Assembly: GCF_040901545.1 (NCBI RefSeq)
Contig: NZ_JBBDYL010000005.1
Location: 124,001 to 188,000, forward strand
Reading direction: 5' to 3'
Origin: Sulfuricaulis sp040901545
GTDB taxonomy: Bacteria > Pseudomonadota > Gammaproteobacteria > Acidiferrobacterales > Sulfurifustaceae
DNA: 64,000 bases
In this document: one piece after another, positions 8,916-19,263 of the stretch
Layout of the letters: each line of letters starts with the position of its first letter
Position numbering within the stretch: position 1 is the stretch's first letter
The notes under the pieces: generated by a model
What the model was told of the DNA's origin: nothing
Databases searched by the model: none
What the model saw: the letters and a program-made list of their open reading frames with translations, nothing else
Translations under genes and position numbers: made by a program

Positions 8916-9281
8916 GTGAGTATTAAAGTGATGGTAATCGATGACAGCAATACCATAAGGCGCACCGCCGAAGCGTTGCTGAGAAAGGCTGGGTACGAGG
9001 TATACACCGCCGCCGACGGATTTGAGGCCATGTCGCTGATTACCGATAATCTCCCGGACATTATTTTCGTTGACATCATGATGCCCCGTTTGGACGGTTA
9101 TCAAACCTGCCAACTGATCAAGAACAACAAGAAATTCAGAGATACACCGGTGATCATGTTATCGAGCAAAGACGGCCTGTTCGACCGTGCCCGGGGGCGT
9201 ATCGCCGGTTCCGAAGAACATGTTAACAAGCCGTTTACCCAGGAGGAGTTGATTGACGTCATCAACCGATATGTCCACTGA
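8916..9281 (+). CDS. pilG: Twitching motility response regulator PilG
   Basis: This single-domain CheY-like receiver has the phosphorylation site in FVDIMMPRLDGYQTC, the acidic pair VIDDS near the start, and the conserved Lys in HVNKPFT. It is very close in motif to Pseudomonas PilG, which is phosphorylated by ChpA and drives pilus extension. I prefer the GTG at 8916, because a GAGGA ribosome site sits 7 nt upstream. An ATG at 8880 in the same frame has no visible ribosome site; it would add 12 residues. Confidence 0.92.
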   Translation: MSIKVMVIDDSNTIRRTAEALLRKAGYEVYTAADGFEAMSLITDNLPDIIFVDIMMPRLDGYQTCQLIKNNKKFRDTPVIMLSSKDGLFDRARGRIAGSEEHVNKPFTQEELIDVINRYVH

Positions 9282-9345
9282 TACGGCCGGCTTGGCGTGA
9301 AGGAGACGGGGAAATTATAGTAATCAGACAAAACGGAGCAGTCAG

Positions 9346-9708
9346 ATGCCTATAAAAAAAATTTTAGTAGTAGACGATTCAGCGACGGATACCCACATGT
9401 TGGGGGAAATGCTGAAGAAAAACGGATATTCCGTAATAACCGCCACCAGCGGTGAGGAAGGAATAGCCAAGGCAAAAAAGGAAAAGCCCGATCTCATATT
9501 GATGGACATCGTAATGCCGGGTATGAGCGGCTTTGAAGCCACGCGGGTAATCTCCAAGGACTCGGAGACGGCTTCCATTCCGGTATTTGTCTGCTCTTCC
9601 AAAGGTCAGGAAACCGACAAAGCGTGGGGGCTGCGGCAAGGCGCGAAGGATTACATCGTCAAACCAATTGTCGAAAATGTGTTGATCGGGAAAATAAGGT
9701 CGCTTTAG
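9346..9708 (+). CDS. pilH: Twitching motility response regulator PilH
   Basis: This is a second CheY-like receiver of 120 aa, with acidic residues in LVVDDSATD, the phospho-acceptor in LILMDIVMPGMSGFEATR, and Lys in YIVKPI. By family knowledge PilH promotes pilus retraction or acts as a phosphate sink for the Chp system. It follows pilG by 64 bp and precedes pilI by 3 bp. Confidence 0.94.
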   Translation: MPIKKILVVDDSATDTHMLGEMLKKNGYSVITATSGEEGIAKAKKEKPDLILMDIVMPGMSGFEATRVISKDSETASIPVFVCSSKGQETDKAWGLRQGAKDYIVKPIVENVLIGKIRSL

Positions 9709-9711
9709 CGC

Positions 9712-10257
9712 ATGGCTAAAACCTCGCGACAAGACCCCTTCGAACTCCTGCGCAAGATGCAGCAACAAAGCCTGGAGAATGCTCCTGGCTTGCCGCAAGA
9801 AGTCGAAGTGACGAAGTTGTGGTCCGGTGTCGGATTTCGACTCGGGAACATGATGCTGGTGACGCCGCTCGATCATGTGCTCGAGATTTTACCGCCGCCG
9901 CCGGCGGCGGTGGTGCCGGGCGTGAAACCCTGGCTCAAGGGCATTGCCAACGTGCGCGGGAACCTGATTACGATCGTCGATCTTTCGGAATATTTCGGCA
10001 AGCCGCCGGTCTTTCAGGATGACAAGTCCCGGATGATGATCATGAATGCGTCAGGACTGAACACCGGCTTATTGGTTAACGAGGTTTTAGGACTGCGACA
10101 TTTTGACGAGGATCTGGAGCGGCAGGATCTGTCCGGAGTGGACGACCCCGTTCTGGGCCAGTTGACGGGTGCTTTTTTGCGCGACAATGTTTTGTGGGGA
10201 GTTTTTGATATGAAATCTCTGGCGGAAAGTCCTTCCTTCCGTCACGTCGCCGCCTGA
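9712..10257 (+). CDS. pilI: Chemotaxis-type scaffold PilI (CheW domain)
   Basis: This 181-aa CheW-like protein would couple the PilJ receptor to the ChpA kinase. The CheW fold is visible from about residue 40 (GFRLGNMMLVTPLDHVLEIL), with the typical VPGVKPWLKGIANVRGNLI and TIVDLSEYFG stretches. It lies directly after pilH and 76 bp before pilJ, in the conserved operon order. Confidence 0.93.
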   Translation: MAKTSRQDPFELLRKMQQQSLENAPGLPQEVEVTKLWSGVGFRLGNMMLVTPLDHVLEILPPPPAAVVPGVKPWLKGIANVRGNLITIVDLSEYFGKPPVFQDDKSRMMIMNASGLNTGLLVNEVLGLRHFDEDLERQDLSGVDDPVLGQLTGAFLRDNVLWGVFDMKSLAESPSFRHVAA

Positions 10258-10333
10258 CCGGCAAGTATAATCACCGTGAAATAGCCAGGTACAAATGAAT
10301 TCACAGTATTCAGTATGAGACGAGGTGGACAGC

Positions 10334-12469
10334 ATGGCTAGGAAAAGTAAAACGCAGACAGGATTGGACCAGCCCTCGGAAGATATCATCGATCTTACGG
10401 ACGAGGCGGCCGGATCGACGTTGGGCGACGATTTTGTCGATGTCGGGAAACCGACGTCATCATTATTCAGCGGCGGGCTGATGAACTTGTTCGGCAGTCT
10501 GCCACTCGTCCTGGGCGGAATGGTGATCGCCATCATCGCCATGATCTGGTTGTTGGTAATCAATGCCCAGCAGACCGAGCGCGAGGCAAAGTATATCGAA
10601 CAATCATCACAGTTGCTGATGTTGTCGCAACGATTGGCCAAGGATGCGCGCGAGGCGGTTTTGGGTGAGCCAAGCGCTTTCAAAGGCCTGCGGGAATCAC
10701 GCGACCGGTTTGACGAAATTTTAACCTCCTTGCGTGACGGCAATTCCCAGCTGGGAGTGTCGCCGAGCCCGCAGGAAATCGCGAATAACCAGCTGAAGGA
10801 AATTTTCAATATGTGGACGCCCAAACCGAACGAGGGTTTACGGGCGAACGTGGATCAGATTCTGTCGCTGGAAAAATCGCAATTCAACCTGCACGACTCG
10901 GTGTTGGCGATTAACCAGATGAGTCCATTGCTGCTGTCGCTTTCCGACGAGATTGCCGAGCTGGGCGCCAAGGCTGGAATGAAACAGGAATTGCTTTACC
11001 TGGCATCCCGCCAGGGCATGATTTCCCAGCGCATGGCGAAGGATGTTAACTTGTTTGCCCAGGGCGGCAACGAGGCGGCGGTGGCGGCCGCGCAGTTCGG
11101 CAAGGATGCGAAATTATACAAGGAATCCAACGAATTCCTGCGGCGGAACGCGCCCCCGTCCGTGCGGGAGAAAATTGACGAATCCGCTGCGGCGTTCGGA
11201 AAAATCAACAAGCACATCGAAAGTATCCTTGGCAGCGCCGCGGAACTGTTCGTCTCGCAACGGTCGAGCCAGACGGTTTTTGAACAGTCCGATCCGCTGT
11301 TGCAGAAGTCGAGGCAATTGGTCGATGCCTACTCCGGCCTGACCGAGCACCGCGAAGGTATTCGCACATCCATCATTATTGCGGGATTTGCCTCGGTCTT
11401 GTTCCTCTTTTTGCTGGCGTTCAGGCTGGTCAAAGACGCCCGTGACCGCGCGCACATGAGCGTTGAACAGAACCGTCAGAGTCAGGACGCGATTCTGAAA
11501 CTGCTCGACGAAATGGGCGACCTGGCGGATGGCGACTTGACGATTCAGCCCGAGGTGACCGAACAAATCACGGGAGCAATCGCGGACTCTATCAATTACG
11601 CGGTGCGCGAAATGAGAAACCTGGTGATGCGTATCAAAAATGCCGCGCAACAAGTGGCCGTCGCTTCGGAACACTCGCGGCAAACCGCCACCGAGTTGAC
11701 CGAAGCCGCATTGCGTCAGGCGGCGCAGATCACCGATGCCACGGGCAAGATGGTGGCCATGGCCCGTTCCATGGAAGACATGTCGAAAAGCGCCGAACGC
11801 TCCGCCGAAGTGGCGCAAGGATCCGTGGCGACCGCCAAACGCGGCGCGGTCGCCGTGCAGGATACGATCAAGGGTATGGACGAGATGCGTGAGCAGATCC
11901 AGGAGACCGCCAAACGCATCAAGCGTCTGGGTGAATCCTCGCAGCAAATCGGCGAGATCGTGGAGCTCATCAACGACATCGCCGAGCAGACGAACATACT
12001 CTCGCTGAATGCCGCGATCCAGGCGGCGATGGCGGGTGAAGCCGGGCGGGGTTTTGCGGTGGTGGCGGACGAAGTGCAGCGTCTCGCCGAGCGGTCGGCC
12101 GAAGCGACCAAGCAGATCGCCGACCTGGTCAAAACCATTCAGGCGGATACCAATGAAGCCGTGGCCTCGATGGAGCAGGCTACCAACGGCGTGGTACAGA
12201 CCACGCGGCTGGCCGATGCGGCGGGACAAGCGCTGGGTGAGATCGAATCCGTGTCCGAGCAGCTTTCAAATTTGATCGTGAACATTGCGCGCGATGCGCA
12301 GCGACAGTCTCAGACGGCGACGGACGTATCAGGGAATATGGCCAAGATTCAGGAGACCACCACGTTGACCTCCTCGGGCAGCCGGCAAACGGCGGAAGCC
12401 ATCGGCAAGCTCTCCGATCTGGCGCGCGAGCTGCAAGCCTCCGTGGCGGGTTTCAAGCTGCCGGCATAA
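10334..12469 (+). CDS. pilJ: Methyl-accepting chemotaxis protein PilJ
   Basis: This is the transmembrane receptor of the Pil-Chp system (711 aa). Membrane segments lie near residues 55-75 (VLGGMVIAIIAMIWLLVI) and 344-366 (IIIAGFASVLFLFLLAF), enclosing a periplasmic PilJ-type helical sensor domain. A HAMP-like region follows, then a cytoplasmic signalling domain whose hairpin tip includes IAEQTNILSLNAAIQAAMAG near residue 550. I chose the ATG at 10334, with GAGGTGG placed 6 nt upstream; a GTG at 10325 overlaps that site and is less likely. Confidence 0.94.
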   Translation: MARKSKTQTGLDQPSEDIIDLTDEAAGSTLGDDFVDVGKPTSSLFSGGLMNLFGSLPLVLGGMVIAIIAMIWLLVINAQQTEREAKYIEQSSQLLMLSQRLAKDAREAVLGEPSAFKGLRESRDRFDEILTSLRDGNSQLGVSPSPQEIANNQLKEIFNMWTPKPNEGLRANVDQILSLEKSQFNLHDSVLAINQMSPLLLSLSDEIAELGAKAGMKQELLYLASRQGMISQRMAKDVNLFAQGGNEAAVAAAQFGKDAKLYKESNEFLRRNAPPSVREKIDESAAAFGKINKHIESILGSAAELFVSQRSSQTVFEQSDPLLQKSRQLVDAYSGLTEHREGIRTSIIIAGFASVLFLFLLAFRLVKDARDRAHMSVEQNRQSQDAILKLLDEMGDLADGDLTIQPEVTEQITGAIADSINYAVREMRNLVMRIKNAAQQVAVASEHSRQTATELTEAALRQAAQITDATGKMVAMARSMEDMSKSAERSAEVAQGSVATAKRGAVAVQDTIKGMDEMREQIQETAKRIKRLGESSQQIGEIVELINDIAEQTNILSLNAAIQAAMAGEAGRGFAVVADEVQRLAERSAEATKQIADLVKTIQADTNEAVASMEQATNGVVQTTRLADAAGQALGEIESVSEQLSNLIVNIARDAQRQSQTATDVSGNMAKIQETTTLTSSGSRQTAEAIGKLSDLARELQASVAGFKLPA

Positions 12470-12559
12470 CGTCACCTTCGGGCGGCGCTATTCGGTCAAG
12501 GATTTCACGCGTATTGGAACAGCGTGAGGACAGAGCACGGTGGAGAGTTTGCGATTTCA

Positions 12560-15500
12560 ATGAGTACACACAGCAAAGTTGACCTGAGCACGCTGGGTTG
12601 GGTCAAAACCGAGATCGATGAGACGCTGAAACAAGCGCGTCTTGCATTGGAATCGTTCGCCGAAAATCCGTCCGACAAAACCCGGCTGCGTTTTTGTATC
12701 ACCCATCTGCATCAGGTGGTGGGCACGCTGCTCATGGTCGAACTCGACGGCGCGGCCTTGCTCGCCAAGGAAACCGAGGCGCTTGCCGAAGCCGTCGTCA
12801 ACGACAAGGTCGCTCCCGAGTCCGGTGTTTTTGACGCCTTGACGCGTGGAATCCTCACGCTCCCGGATTATCTGGCGCGGTTGCAATACGGTCAGCTCGA
12901 TGTACCGCTCAAGCATATCAAGCTCATCAACGAGCTGCGTGTGGCGAGGCAGGTCCCGACCATTTCTGAGCTGGAGTTGTTCTCGCCCGATCTTTCCATC
13001 CGCCCGCCACCTTCCGACTCACCGAAGGAAAAGGCATCGGAATCCGAATTCCGCGAACTCGCCAAGCAGCTTCGCGGCACATTCCAATCGACATTGCTTC
13101 AGTGGCTGAGGAATGCGGAAGATAAAGCGGCGCTGCGGAAAATTGCGGATGTCTTCGAAAAGCTGCATGCCAAGGTAAGCCTGGTGGCGCTCGAACAATT
13201 ATTCTGGGTAGCCGGAGGCCTATTCGAGGCATTGATCGACGGCGGGCTTGAGGTAACGCCCGAGCGCAAGAAGTTGTTTGCAAGCCTGGATCAGCAGCTC
13301 AAAAAAATCATCGATGGCGCGGAAAAATCGGTTCTGCGTAATTCTTCCGAATCGTTGACGCGTGCGATCCTGTGGGAAATTGCCCACGCGAGTTCACAAG
13401 GGTCCCGTATCACGCAACTCAAGCATGCGTTCGACCTGGCGTTCCTGCTGACTGGCGGAGTCCAGGAGACCGAGACCGTGACTGACCTGCCGGCGCCCGA
13501 GGCGCTGCAGTCGGTGTCTTCGGCGCTCGGCAAGGAAATAGAATCGGCACAGGATCTGATGTCCACCTATTTTGACCCGGAAAATCACGCCAGCGTTTCG
13601 CTCGAGCCATTACTGGAGTCATTCCGCAAGATGTCCGGTACGCTGGATATGCTGAATGTACCGATACTCAAGTCGCTGGTGGATGAGTTATCGCAGACCT
13701 GCCGCGCCCTGCTCGACAACAAGATTGCGAATCCGAATTCGGCCTCCATGCCCATGGCGGAGGCCCTGCTCATGGTCGAAAACAGCACGCGCGACATGAG
13801 CCGTTCCCCGGCCGAGTGGAAAAACCAGATTGCCGATGCCATCCAGCGGTTGCGCACGCTGCATTCGCCGGATGACGGCGAATCGTTGCCCGCGACGGAT
13901 GGAATCGAGGTATCGGATGGAGAGCTGACGGAATCGGATTACAAGCATTTGCTCGGAGTCGTGGCCGGTGAAGTGAGCAATAATCTGGTTCGCATCGAGG
14001 AAACCCTCGAAGGTTTCGCCGCTGACCCTGCCCAAGTGCAATCGCTGGACCAGGTTCCGGCCCTGCTATCGCAGATCCTGGGCGCGATGCAGATCCTCGG
14101 CCAATCGCGCGCCGGTGAACTGGTGGAAGTAACCAGACAATATGTCGAAGACATCCGACGTGGCACGCTCATCGCCGACAGCACCGTCATGGATGGGTTG
14201 GCCGTGTGCGTTGGCACGATCGGTGCATTTATCGAGGGTCTGCGTGCTGACCGGCCGAACCTGGAAATGCTGATCGATGCGGCGTTCAAGGATATGGACA
14301 ACGCACTCGCCACCAGGCAAACGCTAAAACGTGACCCGGGTTTGCTGATTGACGGTATTCGTATGAGCCTCGAATCCTGGCTCGATGACCTTGAGAACGA
14401 CCCGGCGCGGGAGACGCTAGCCCAGCAGCTTTCAGATCTTTCGCAATTGGCCCGGGAGCAAGGTCAGAGAAAGATCGAACTGTTCAGCGCCGAAATGAAT
14501 AAACTGCTTGCGCTCGTGGCCGATGATCCCACGCGTGTGACGGAGGAAATCACAGATACCCTTAAACAGTCGTTCACCGCCGTATCCGCGCTGGCCGGCC
14601 GTCGGCTGATCGTGCGCCGCGATTCGCGCGCCACGCCGAATCGTCCCGCGGCGGACTTCGATGACGAAGTACCCGCGCCGAAGTATGCCGAAACTGCGGA
14701 AAAGACAAGATCCGCCCCCTTCAAGCCCGCCACGCGTCCTGCTGCGCCGGAAAAACAGACCGCCGCGGACGAGGAATTCGATGATGAGATCATGGATATC
14801 TTCATCGAAGACGCGCGCGATGTGATTGAGAATATCAAGAACAAGCTCGAGGTTTGGCGGGAAGATACCGCTAACCAGAATGCCTTGGCCGACCTCCGCC
14901 GCGGATTCCATACCATCAAAGGCAGTGGCCGGATGGTGGGGGCCACCGAAATTGCCGAGCTGGCCTGGTCGGTGGAAAATGTTCTGAACAAGGTGCGCGA
15001 GGGCAAAATCGCACCCTCGCCGGCGATTATCGATCTGCTGGACCAGGCTGAGGAGACGTTTCCGAAAATGGTCGATGCCCTCGCGGATCGGTCGCCGCAC
15101 GGTGTCGAATTGGAATCATTGCGCCAATTTGCCTTCGCCCTGGCGGAGCCTGGGGCGGTGCCGCCGAAGATTCCGCGAAAAAAGGCAGCAGCATCCGCGA
15201 CGGAAACGGAACGGAGAGCAACGCCCGGACCGGGTCCGGATGTGAAATCCAGAGCTCCTCAAAAAAAAACCGCTGATCTCCCGAAACTGGATGGAGCCTT
15301 GCTCGAAATTTTCACTTCGGAAGCGCAAAATAACCTCGCCAACATCCGCCAGCAGATTTCTTCTTGCCGTGAGACTGGCGGCGCCTGTTTTGTATCGGAA
15401 ACTCTCTATCGCGCGGTACACACGCTTCAGGGTAACGCCCGTTCACTGACGCTTGAGACGATGTCCGAACCCTGCTCGGTAATAGAAAAGCTCCTGCATA

Positions 15501-18298
15501 CGCTTAAAACCGAAAATGTTCCATTGAATGAGGTTCATCAGGAGCTCGTAACACGATTTGAATCGGCCGTTACGGAGCTCGTTGAGCTGATGAACCGCGG
15601 GGAAACCTCAAGCGGGATACTGCGCCAGCGGTTTGCCGAGCTTTCGCGCGATACCCACGCGGTGATTGAATATATCGATGAACCGGATCCCTCACTCGAC
15701 AGAAATCCTATGCCGTCAGTTCGCATCCCGGCAAGGGAAGTCGCAACGCCGCCACCCGCGCCAGCGAAAATCACTCCGCCTCCGTCACTGCCTCCCGATA
15801 CCGGAATCGCGCCCGAGCGTGCCCCCCAGTTTTCCAGCACCTCACCGGAGACGATACCCGAGCAGATCGATCCCGAGTTGCTCGATATCTTCCAGGAAGA
15901 GGCCACGGACATCCTGAACACCATTGAAGAGGCGTTGACCCGCTGGCGTACCCGTCCGGACGACCGGGCTTTGGTGCCGGAACTCAAACGCTCGTTGCAC
16001 ACGCTGAAAGGCGGGGCCCGCATGGCTGGCGCCATGACCATGGGAGAGCTCAGTCATAATGCTGAAACACTGCTTAGAAATACCGAAGAGGGCAAGGTTG
16101 ATGTGGGAGCTGGGCTGTTCGACCTGCTCGATGAGGTCCACGACTTGCTGATGATTATGCTCGGCCATGCCCGCCGTAACCGGCCCGCGCCCGACATCAC
16201 GGACCTGAATGCCAGGGTGCTGGCGTTGTCATCCGGCCGACCGGTCACGGACGTTTCTGTGACGGCCAGGGAGCCAAAGCCGGTCGCCGCGATTCCGGAC
16301 GATACCGCTGATAGGGTTTCGCTCGATGAACCCGTCGTTGAAACCGCGGCGTCAGACGAAAACAAGCAGAGTGCGGCAATACCCGCAGCGTTTAACACCG
16401 GCACGGATTTTCAGGAACACCGTCAGCCGCCGGAAGACGACGATCGGCAGCAGTGGCCGGAAATGATGGAACGCCGCGGCCAGGTGCGCGTCAATACTAG
16501 CCTGTTGAACGACTTGGTCAACTACGCCGGCGAAGTGAGTATTTCGCGTTCGCGCATGGAGCAGCAGATTTTCAGTTTCCGCGACAACCTCTCGGAACTG
16601 TCACGCAATATCACCCGTTTTCGAGAGCAGATTCGCGAGCTGGAAATTCAATCCGAGTCGCAGATTCTTTACCGCATGGAGCAGGAGGCGGGCGTCGAGA
16701 ATCACGAGGAAGATTTCGACCCGCTTGAATTTGACCGTTACAGCCGCTTGCAGCAGTTGTCGCGTTCCTTGGCTGAAAGTCTGCACGATCTTGGCACCAT
16801 CCAGAACAGTCTGGGAAATTTCGCCGGAGAAGCCGAAGCGGTGTTGCAGCAGCAGGCGCGTATCAATACCGATCTGCAGGAAGGCCTGATGCGCACCCGC
16901 ATGGTGAGCTTCATGACGCAGGCGGCGCGCTTGCGGCATATTGTTCGCCAGACGGCACGTGAATTGGGCAAGCGCGCGGAACTCAATCTGGATGGCGCCG
17001 AGGTGGAAATAGACCGCAATGTGCTCGACCGCATGATCGGGCCGTTTGAGCACATGATCCGCAACAGCATTGACCATGGCATTGAAGAAGAATCCGTCCG
17101 CCGGCAGAAAAATAAACCGGCGGTCGGGCGCATCACGATAGCCTGCTCGCAGGAAGGACCCGAAGTGATTATCCGCTTGTCCGACGACGGCGCCGGCCTC
17201 AATATTCAGGCGATTCGCGCCAAAGCGATTGAGCGCGGTCTCATGTCACCCGAAGCCGACTTGACCGAAGAAGAACTGATCCAGTTCATTCTCATGTCCG
17301 GGTTTTCCACCGCGGAGAAAATTACCCATTTGTCGGGACGCGGCGTGGGAATGGATGTGGTGCACAGCGAAGTCAAGCAGTTGGGGGGGAGCATGTCCGT
17401 GGACAGAGAAGCGGACATGGGAACGACTTTTATCATTCGCCTGCCATTGACATTGTCCATCATGCAGGCCTTGATGGTGTATGTAGGGGACCAGCTGTTC
17501 GCGCTCCCGTTGGGGTCCGTGGTGAATATCATTGAATTTCCATTTGAGAAAGTCGCCAATCTTGCGGTGGGCAAGAATCCGCTGCTTTCTCACGACGGGA
17601 AAGTGTATCCGTACATGAGCCTGGGGCAGCGGCTGGGCCTGACTTCTACGCCGCGTAACATAAAGAAAGTACCGGTAATGATTGCACGGGCTGGGACACG
17701 CGAAGTCGCCATCCAGGTCGATGGTCTGGGCGGCACCCGCGAAGTGGTGATCAAATCGATCGGGCCGCAGCTCTCTGAAATCAAGGGACTCGCCGGCGCG
17801 ACCATCCTCGGTGACGGACGCGTCGTGCTCATCCTGGATATACCCGCGCTGTGGTTTCGTGAAGACATCATACATTTCGAACACCATCCGGTTGCCAAGC
17901 CGGCAGCGGAAATCCGGGAACGACCCGTTATCATGGTGGTGGATGATTCGCTTACCGTGCGCAAGGTTATGAGCAAGCATTTGCAAAAGCGGGGGATGGA
18001 CGTGATGGTGGCGAAGGACGGCATCGACGCCGTTGAACAACTGCGTGACCGCATTCCTGATCTTATGCTCGTCGATATTGAAATGCCGCGGATGGATGGG
18101 TATGAACTGACGACCCGCGTGCGATCCGACGAGAACCTGAAGCAAATCCCCATCATCATCATTACGTCGCGAGCGGGTTCCAAACACCGGCAAAAAGCGA
18201 TCGACCTCGGTGTAGACATATACATGAGCAAGCCCTATCAAGAAGAGGAATTGTTCAAAAATATCGATAATCTCCTGGAACGGCTCCAGGAACGATGA
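12560..18298 (+). CDS. chpA: Hybrid chemosensory histidine kinase ChpA
   Basis: This very large (about 1912 aa) CheA-type kinase phosphorylates PilG and PilH. In order: an N-terminal helical region like ChpA/FimL (THLHQVVGTLLMV); HPt domains at about residue 782 (FHTIKGSGRMVG), 952 (VHTLQGNARSLT) and 1145 (LHTLKGGARMAG); a kinase core with N box HMIRNSIDHGIE near 1496 and GRGVGMDVV near 1593; a CheW domain from about 1633; and a receiver from about 1790 with VVDDS and LVDIEMPRMDG. It has fewer clear HPt motifs than Pseudomonas ChpA. The ATG at 12560 is preferred; a GTG at 12524 is possible. Confidence 0.94.
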   Translation: MSTHSKVDLSTLGWVKTEIDETLKQARLALESFAENPSDKTRLRFCITHLHQVVGTLLMVELDGAALLAKETEALAEAVVNDKVAPESGVFDALTRGILTLPDYLARLQYGQLDVPLKHIKLINELRVARQVPTISELELFSPDLSIRPPPSDSPKEKASESEFRELAKQLRGTFQSTLLQWLRNAEDKAALRKIADVFEKLHAKVSLVALEQLFWVAGGLFEALIDGGLEVTPERKKLFASLDQQLKKIIDGAEKSVLRNSSESLTRAILWEIAHASSQGSRITQLKHAFDLAFLLTGGVQETETVTDLPAPEALQSVSSALGKEIESAQDLMSTYFDPENHASVSLEPLLESFRKMSGTLDMLNVPILKSLVDELSQTCRALLDNKIANPNSASMPMAEALLMVENSTRDMSRSPAEWKNQIADAIQRLRTLHSPDDGESLPATDGIEVSDGELTESDYKHLLGVVAGEVSNNLVRIEETLEGFAADPAQVQSLDQVPALLSQILGAMQILGQSRAGELVEVTRQYVEDIRRGTLIADSTVMDGLAVCVGTIGAFIEGLRADRPNLEMLIDAAFKDMDNALATRQTLKRDPGLLIDGIRMSLESWLDDLENDPARETLAQQLSDLSQLAREQGQRKIELFSAEMNKLLALVADDPTRVTEEITDTLKQSFTAVSALAGRRLIVRRDSRATPNRPAADFDDEVPAPKYAETAEKTRSAPFKPATRPAAPEKQTAADEEFDDEIMDIFIEDARDVIENIKNKLEVWREDTANQNALADLRRGFHTIKGSGRMVGATEIAELAWSVENVLNKVREGKIAPSPAIIDLLDQAEETFPKMVDALADRSPHGVELESLRQFAFALAEPGAVPPKIPRKKAAASATETERRATPGPGPDVKSRAPQKKTADLPKLDGALLEIFTSEAQNNLANIRQQISSCRETGGACFVSETLYRAVHTLQGNARSLTLETMSEPCSVIEKLLHTLKTENVPLNEVHQELVTRFESAVTELVELMNRGETSSGILRQRFAELSRDTHAVIEYIDEPDPSLDRNPMPSVRIPAREVATPPPAPAKITPPPSLPPDTGIAPERAPQFSSTSPETIPEQIDPELLDIFQEEATDILNTIEEALTRWRTRPDDRALVPELKRSLHTLKGGARMAGAMTMGELSHNAETLLRNTEEGKVDVGAGLFDLLDEVHDLLMIMLGHARRNRPAPDITDLNARVLALSSGRPVTDVSVTAREPKPVAAIPDDTADRVSLDEPVVETAASDENKQSAAIPAAFNTGTDFQEHRQPPEDDDRQQWPEMMERRGQVRVNTSLLNDLVNYAGEVSISRSRMEQQIFSFRDNLSELSRNITRFREQIRELEIQSESQILYRMEQEAGVENHEEDFDPLEFDRYSRLQQLSRSLAESLHDLGTIQNSLGNFAGEAEAVLQQQARINTDLQEGLMRTRMVSFMTQAARLRHIVRQTARELGKRAELNLDGAEVEIDRNVLDRMIGPFEHMIRNSIDHGIEEESVRRQKNKPAVGRITIACSQEGPEVIIRLSDDGAGLNIQAIRAKAIERGLMSPEADLTEEELIQFILMSGFSTAEKITHLSGRGVGMDVVHSEVKQLGGSMSVDREADMGTTFIIRLPLTLSIMQALMVYVGDQLFALPLGSVVNIIEFPFEKVANLAVGKNPLLSHDGKVYPYMSLGQRLGLTSTPRNIKKVPVMIARAGTREVAIQVDGLGGTREVVIKSIGPQLSEIKGLAGATILGDGRVVLILDIPALWFREDIIHFEHHPVAKPAAEIRERPVIMVVDDSLTVRKVMSKHLQKRGMDVMVAKDGIDAVEQLRDRIPDLMLVDIEMPRMDGYELTTRVRSDENLKQIPIIIITSRAGSKHRQKAIDLGVDIYMSKPYQEEELFKNIDNLLERLQER

Positions 18299-18352
18299 AC
18301 CGCTTCGTGGATTTGATTGATTGTGCAGCCAGACCCGGTATTCAGGGAAAAA

Positions 18353-18802
18353 ATGGCCGTCGGTGAGCATAACCAGTACTTACGGTTGCAACTGGGGAGC
18401 ATAAGTTATCTGCTCCCGGGCACCTCCGGCTACAACATCGAGCAGCGTGACAACCTTGTGATCAACAAGTCTCCTGAAGGAAATGTTGCCGCCTGGCGCA
18501 CAGTGCGCACCGCTCGGTACCCGGCCTACTGTCTGGACGCGACGCTGCGCGTGACGCGTCATCATCACTGGTATCGCGCGGTGTTTCTGGAAGCACTGCC
18601 ACATGCCGTGGGTATAGTTGTCGACGAAGTGCAACTGCTGCCAAGCGCGGAGACCACGATAACACCGTTCATTCCCCTCGGTCTTCCTCCCACGCATTTG
18701 GGACATCTGTTTTCCGGTGCCTGGGTGACCGGTAATCAGGTTATGCTGGTATTCGAGCCAAAGGCCTTCGTCAGTTATCTGCAGAGTTTGGGGAACGTAT
18801 GA
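18353..18802 (+). CDS. CheW-like scaffold protein, Chp cluster (ChpC-like)
   Basis: This 149-aa CheW-domain protein contains YLRLQLGSISYLLPG and GIVVDEVQLLPS. I chose the ATG at 18353 because AGGGA lies about 5 nt upstream; the frame also extends to a TTG at 18317. It follows chpA by 54 bp and overlaps the next gene as ATGA. By position it resembles ChpC, an accessory CheW that may link other receptors to ChpA, but paralogue identity cannot be settled by eye. Confidence 0.8.
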   Translation: MAVGEHNQYLRLQLGSISYLLPGTSGYNIEQRDNLVINKSPEGNVAAWRTVRTARYPAYCLDATLRVTRHHHWYRAVFLEALPHAVGIVVDEVQLLPSAETTITPFIPLGLPPTHLGHLFSGAWVTGNQVMLVFEPKAFVSYLQSLGNV

Positions 18803-19260
18803 AGAAGCCACGATCACGCCCTCGGCTGCATTTGCTGGAAATCTCGCTGGAAGGCGCGTCGCTGCTGGTGCCCAGTGCCACGGTCGCCGAGGTAATCAAT
18901 CCGCAAAACATGTCGCAGATTCCTTTCAGCCAGCCCTGGCTCAAAGGCGTGATCGGTTGGCGCACGCTCGCCGTGCCGGTCATTTCTTACGAGGTGCTTC
19001 TCGGCGGGATGGCGCCGGTAAACCCAACCGCCGGGAAAATCGTCGTCCTCTATCCCCTGAGCGGAAGAAAAGAGTGGGAATTTTTTGGATTGCTCACGAA
19101 CACGGAACCGCGGCCCCAGTCGGCGGACGGCTCGCAACCGATCGCCGATAATTCCGAATTGCCCGATTCACCTTACGTGGCCGGGGGAATCAAGGTGGAC
19201 GGACGAGTGATGATTGTTCCGGATCTGGAGGCGCTGCACCGGGTGTTCTATCCGGCTTGA
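18799..19260 (+). CDS. Second CheW-like protein at the end of the Chp operon
   Basis: This 153-aa protein has a CheW-like fold: LLEISLEGASLLVPSATVAEV, then the scaffold stretch PWLKGVIGWRTLAVPVISYE, much like PilI. Its start overlaps the preceding stop (ATGA), so it is translationally coupled. It ends 3 bp before the convergent bioA stop. It could be a second adaptor for ChpA or an inactive CheW regulator. Confidence 0.8.
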   Translation: MKKPRSRPRLHLLEISLEGASLLVPSATVAEVINPQNMSQIPFSQPWLKGVIGWRTLAVPVISYEVLLGGMAPVNPTAGKIVVLYPLSGRKEWEFFGLLTNTEPRPQSADGSQPIADNSELPDSPYVAGGIKVDGRVMIVPDLEALHRVFYPA

Positions 19261-19263
19261 CCG

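Noticed and set aside
11114..12229. Minus-strand open frame opposite pilJ
   Set aside because: Antisense to the conserved receptor signalling domain, with no start signal or family.
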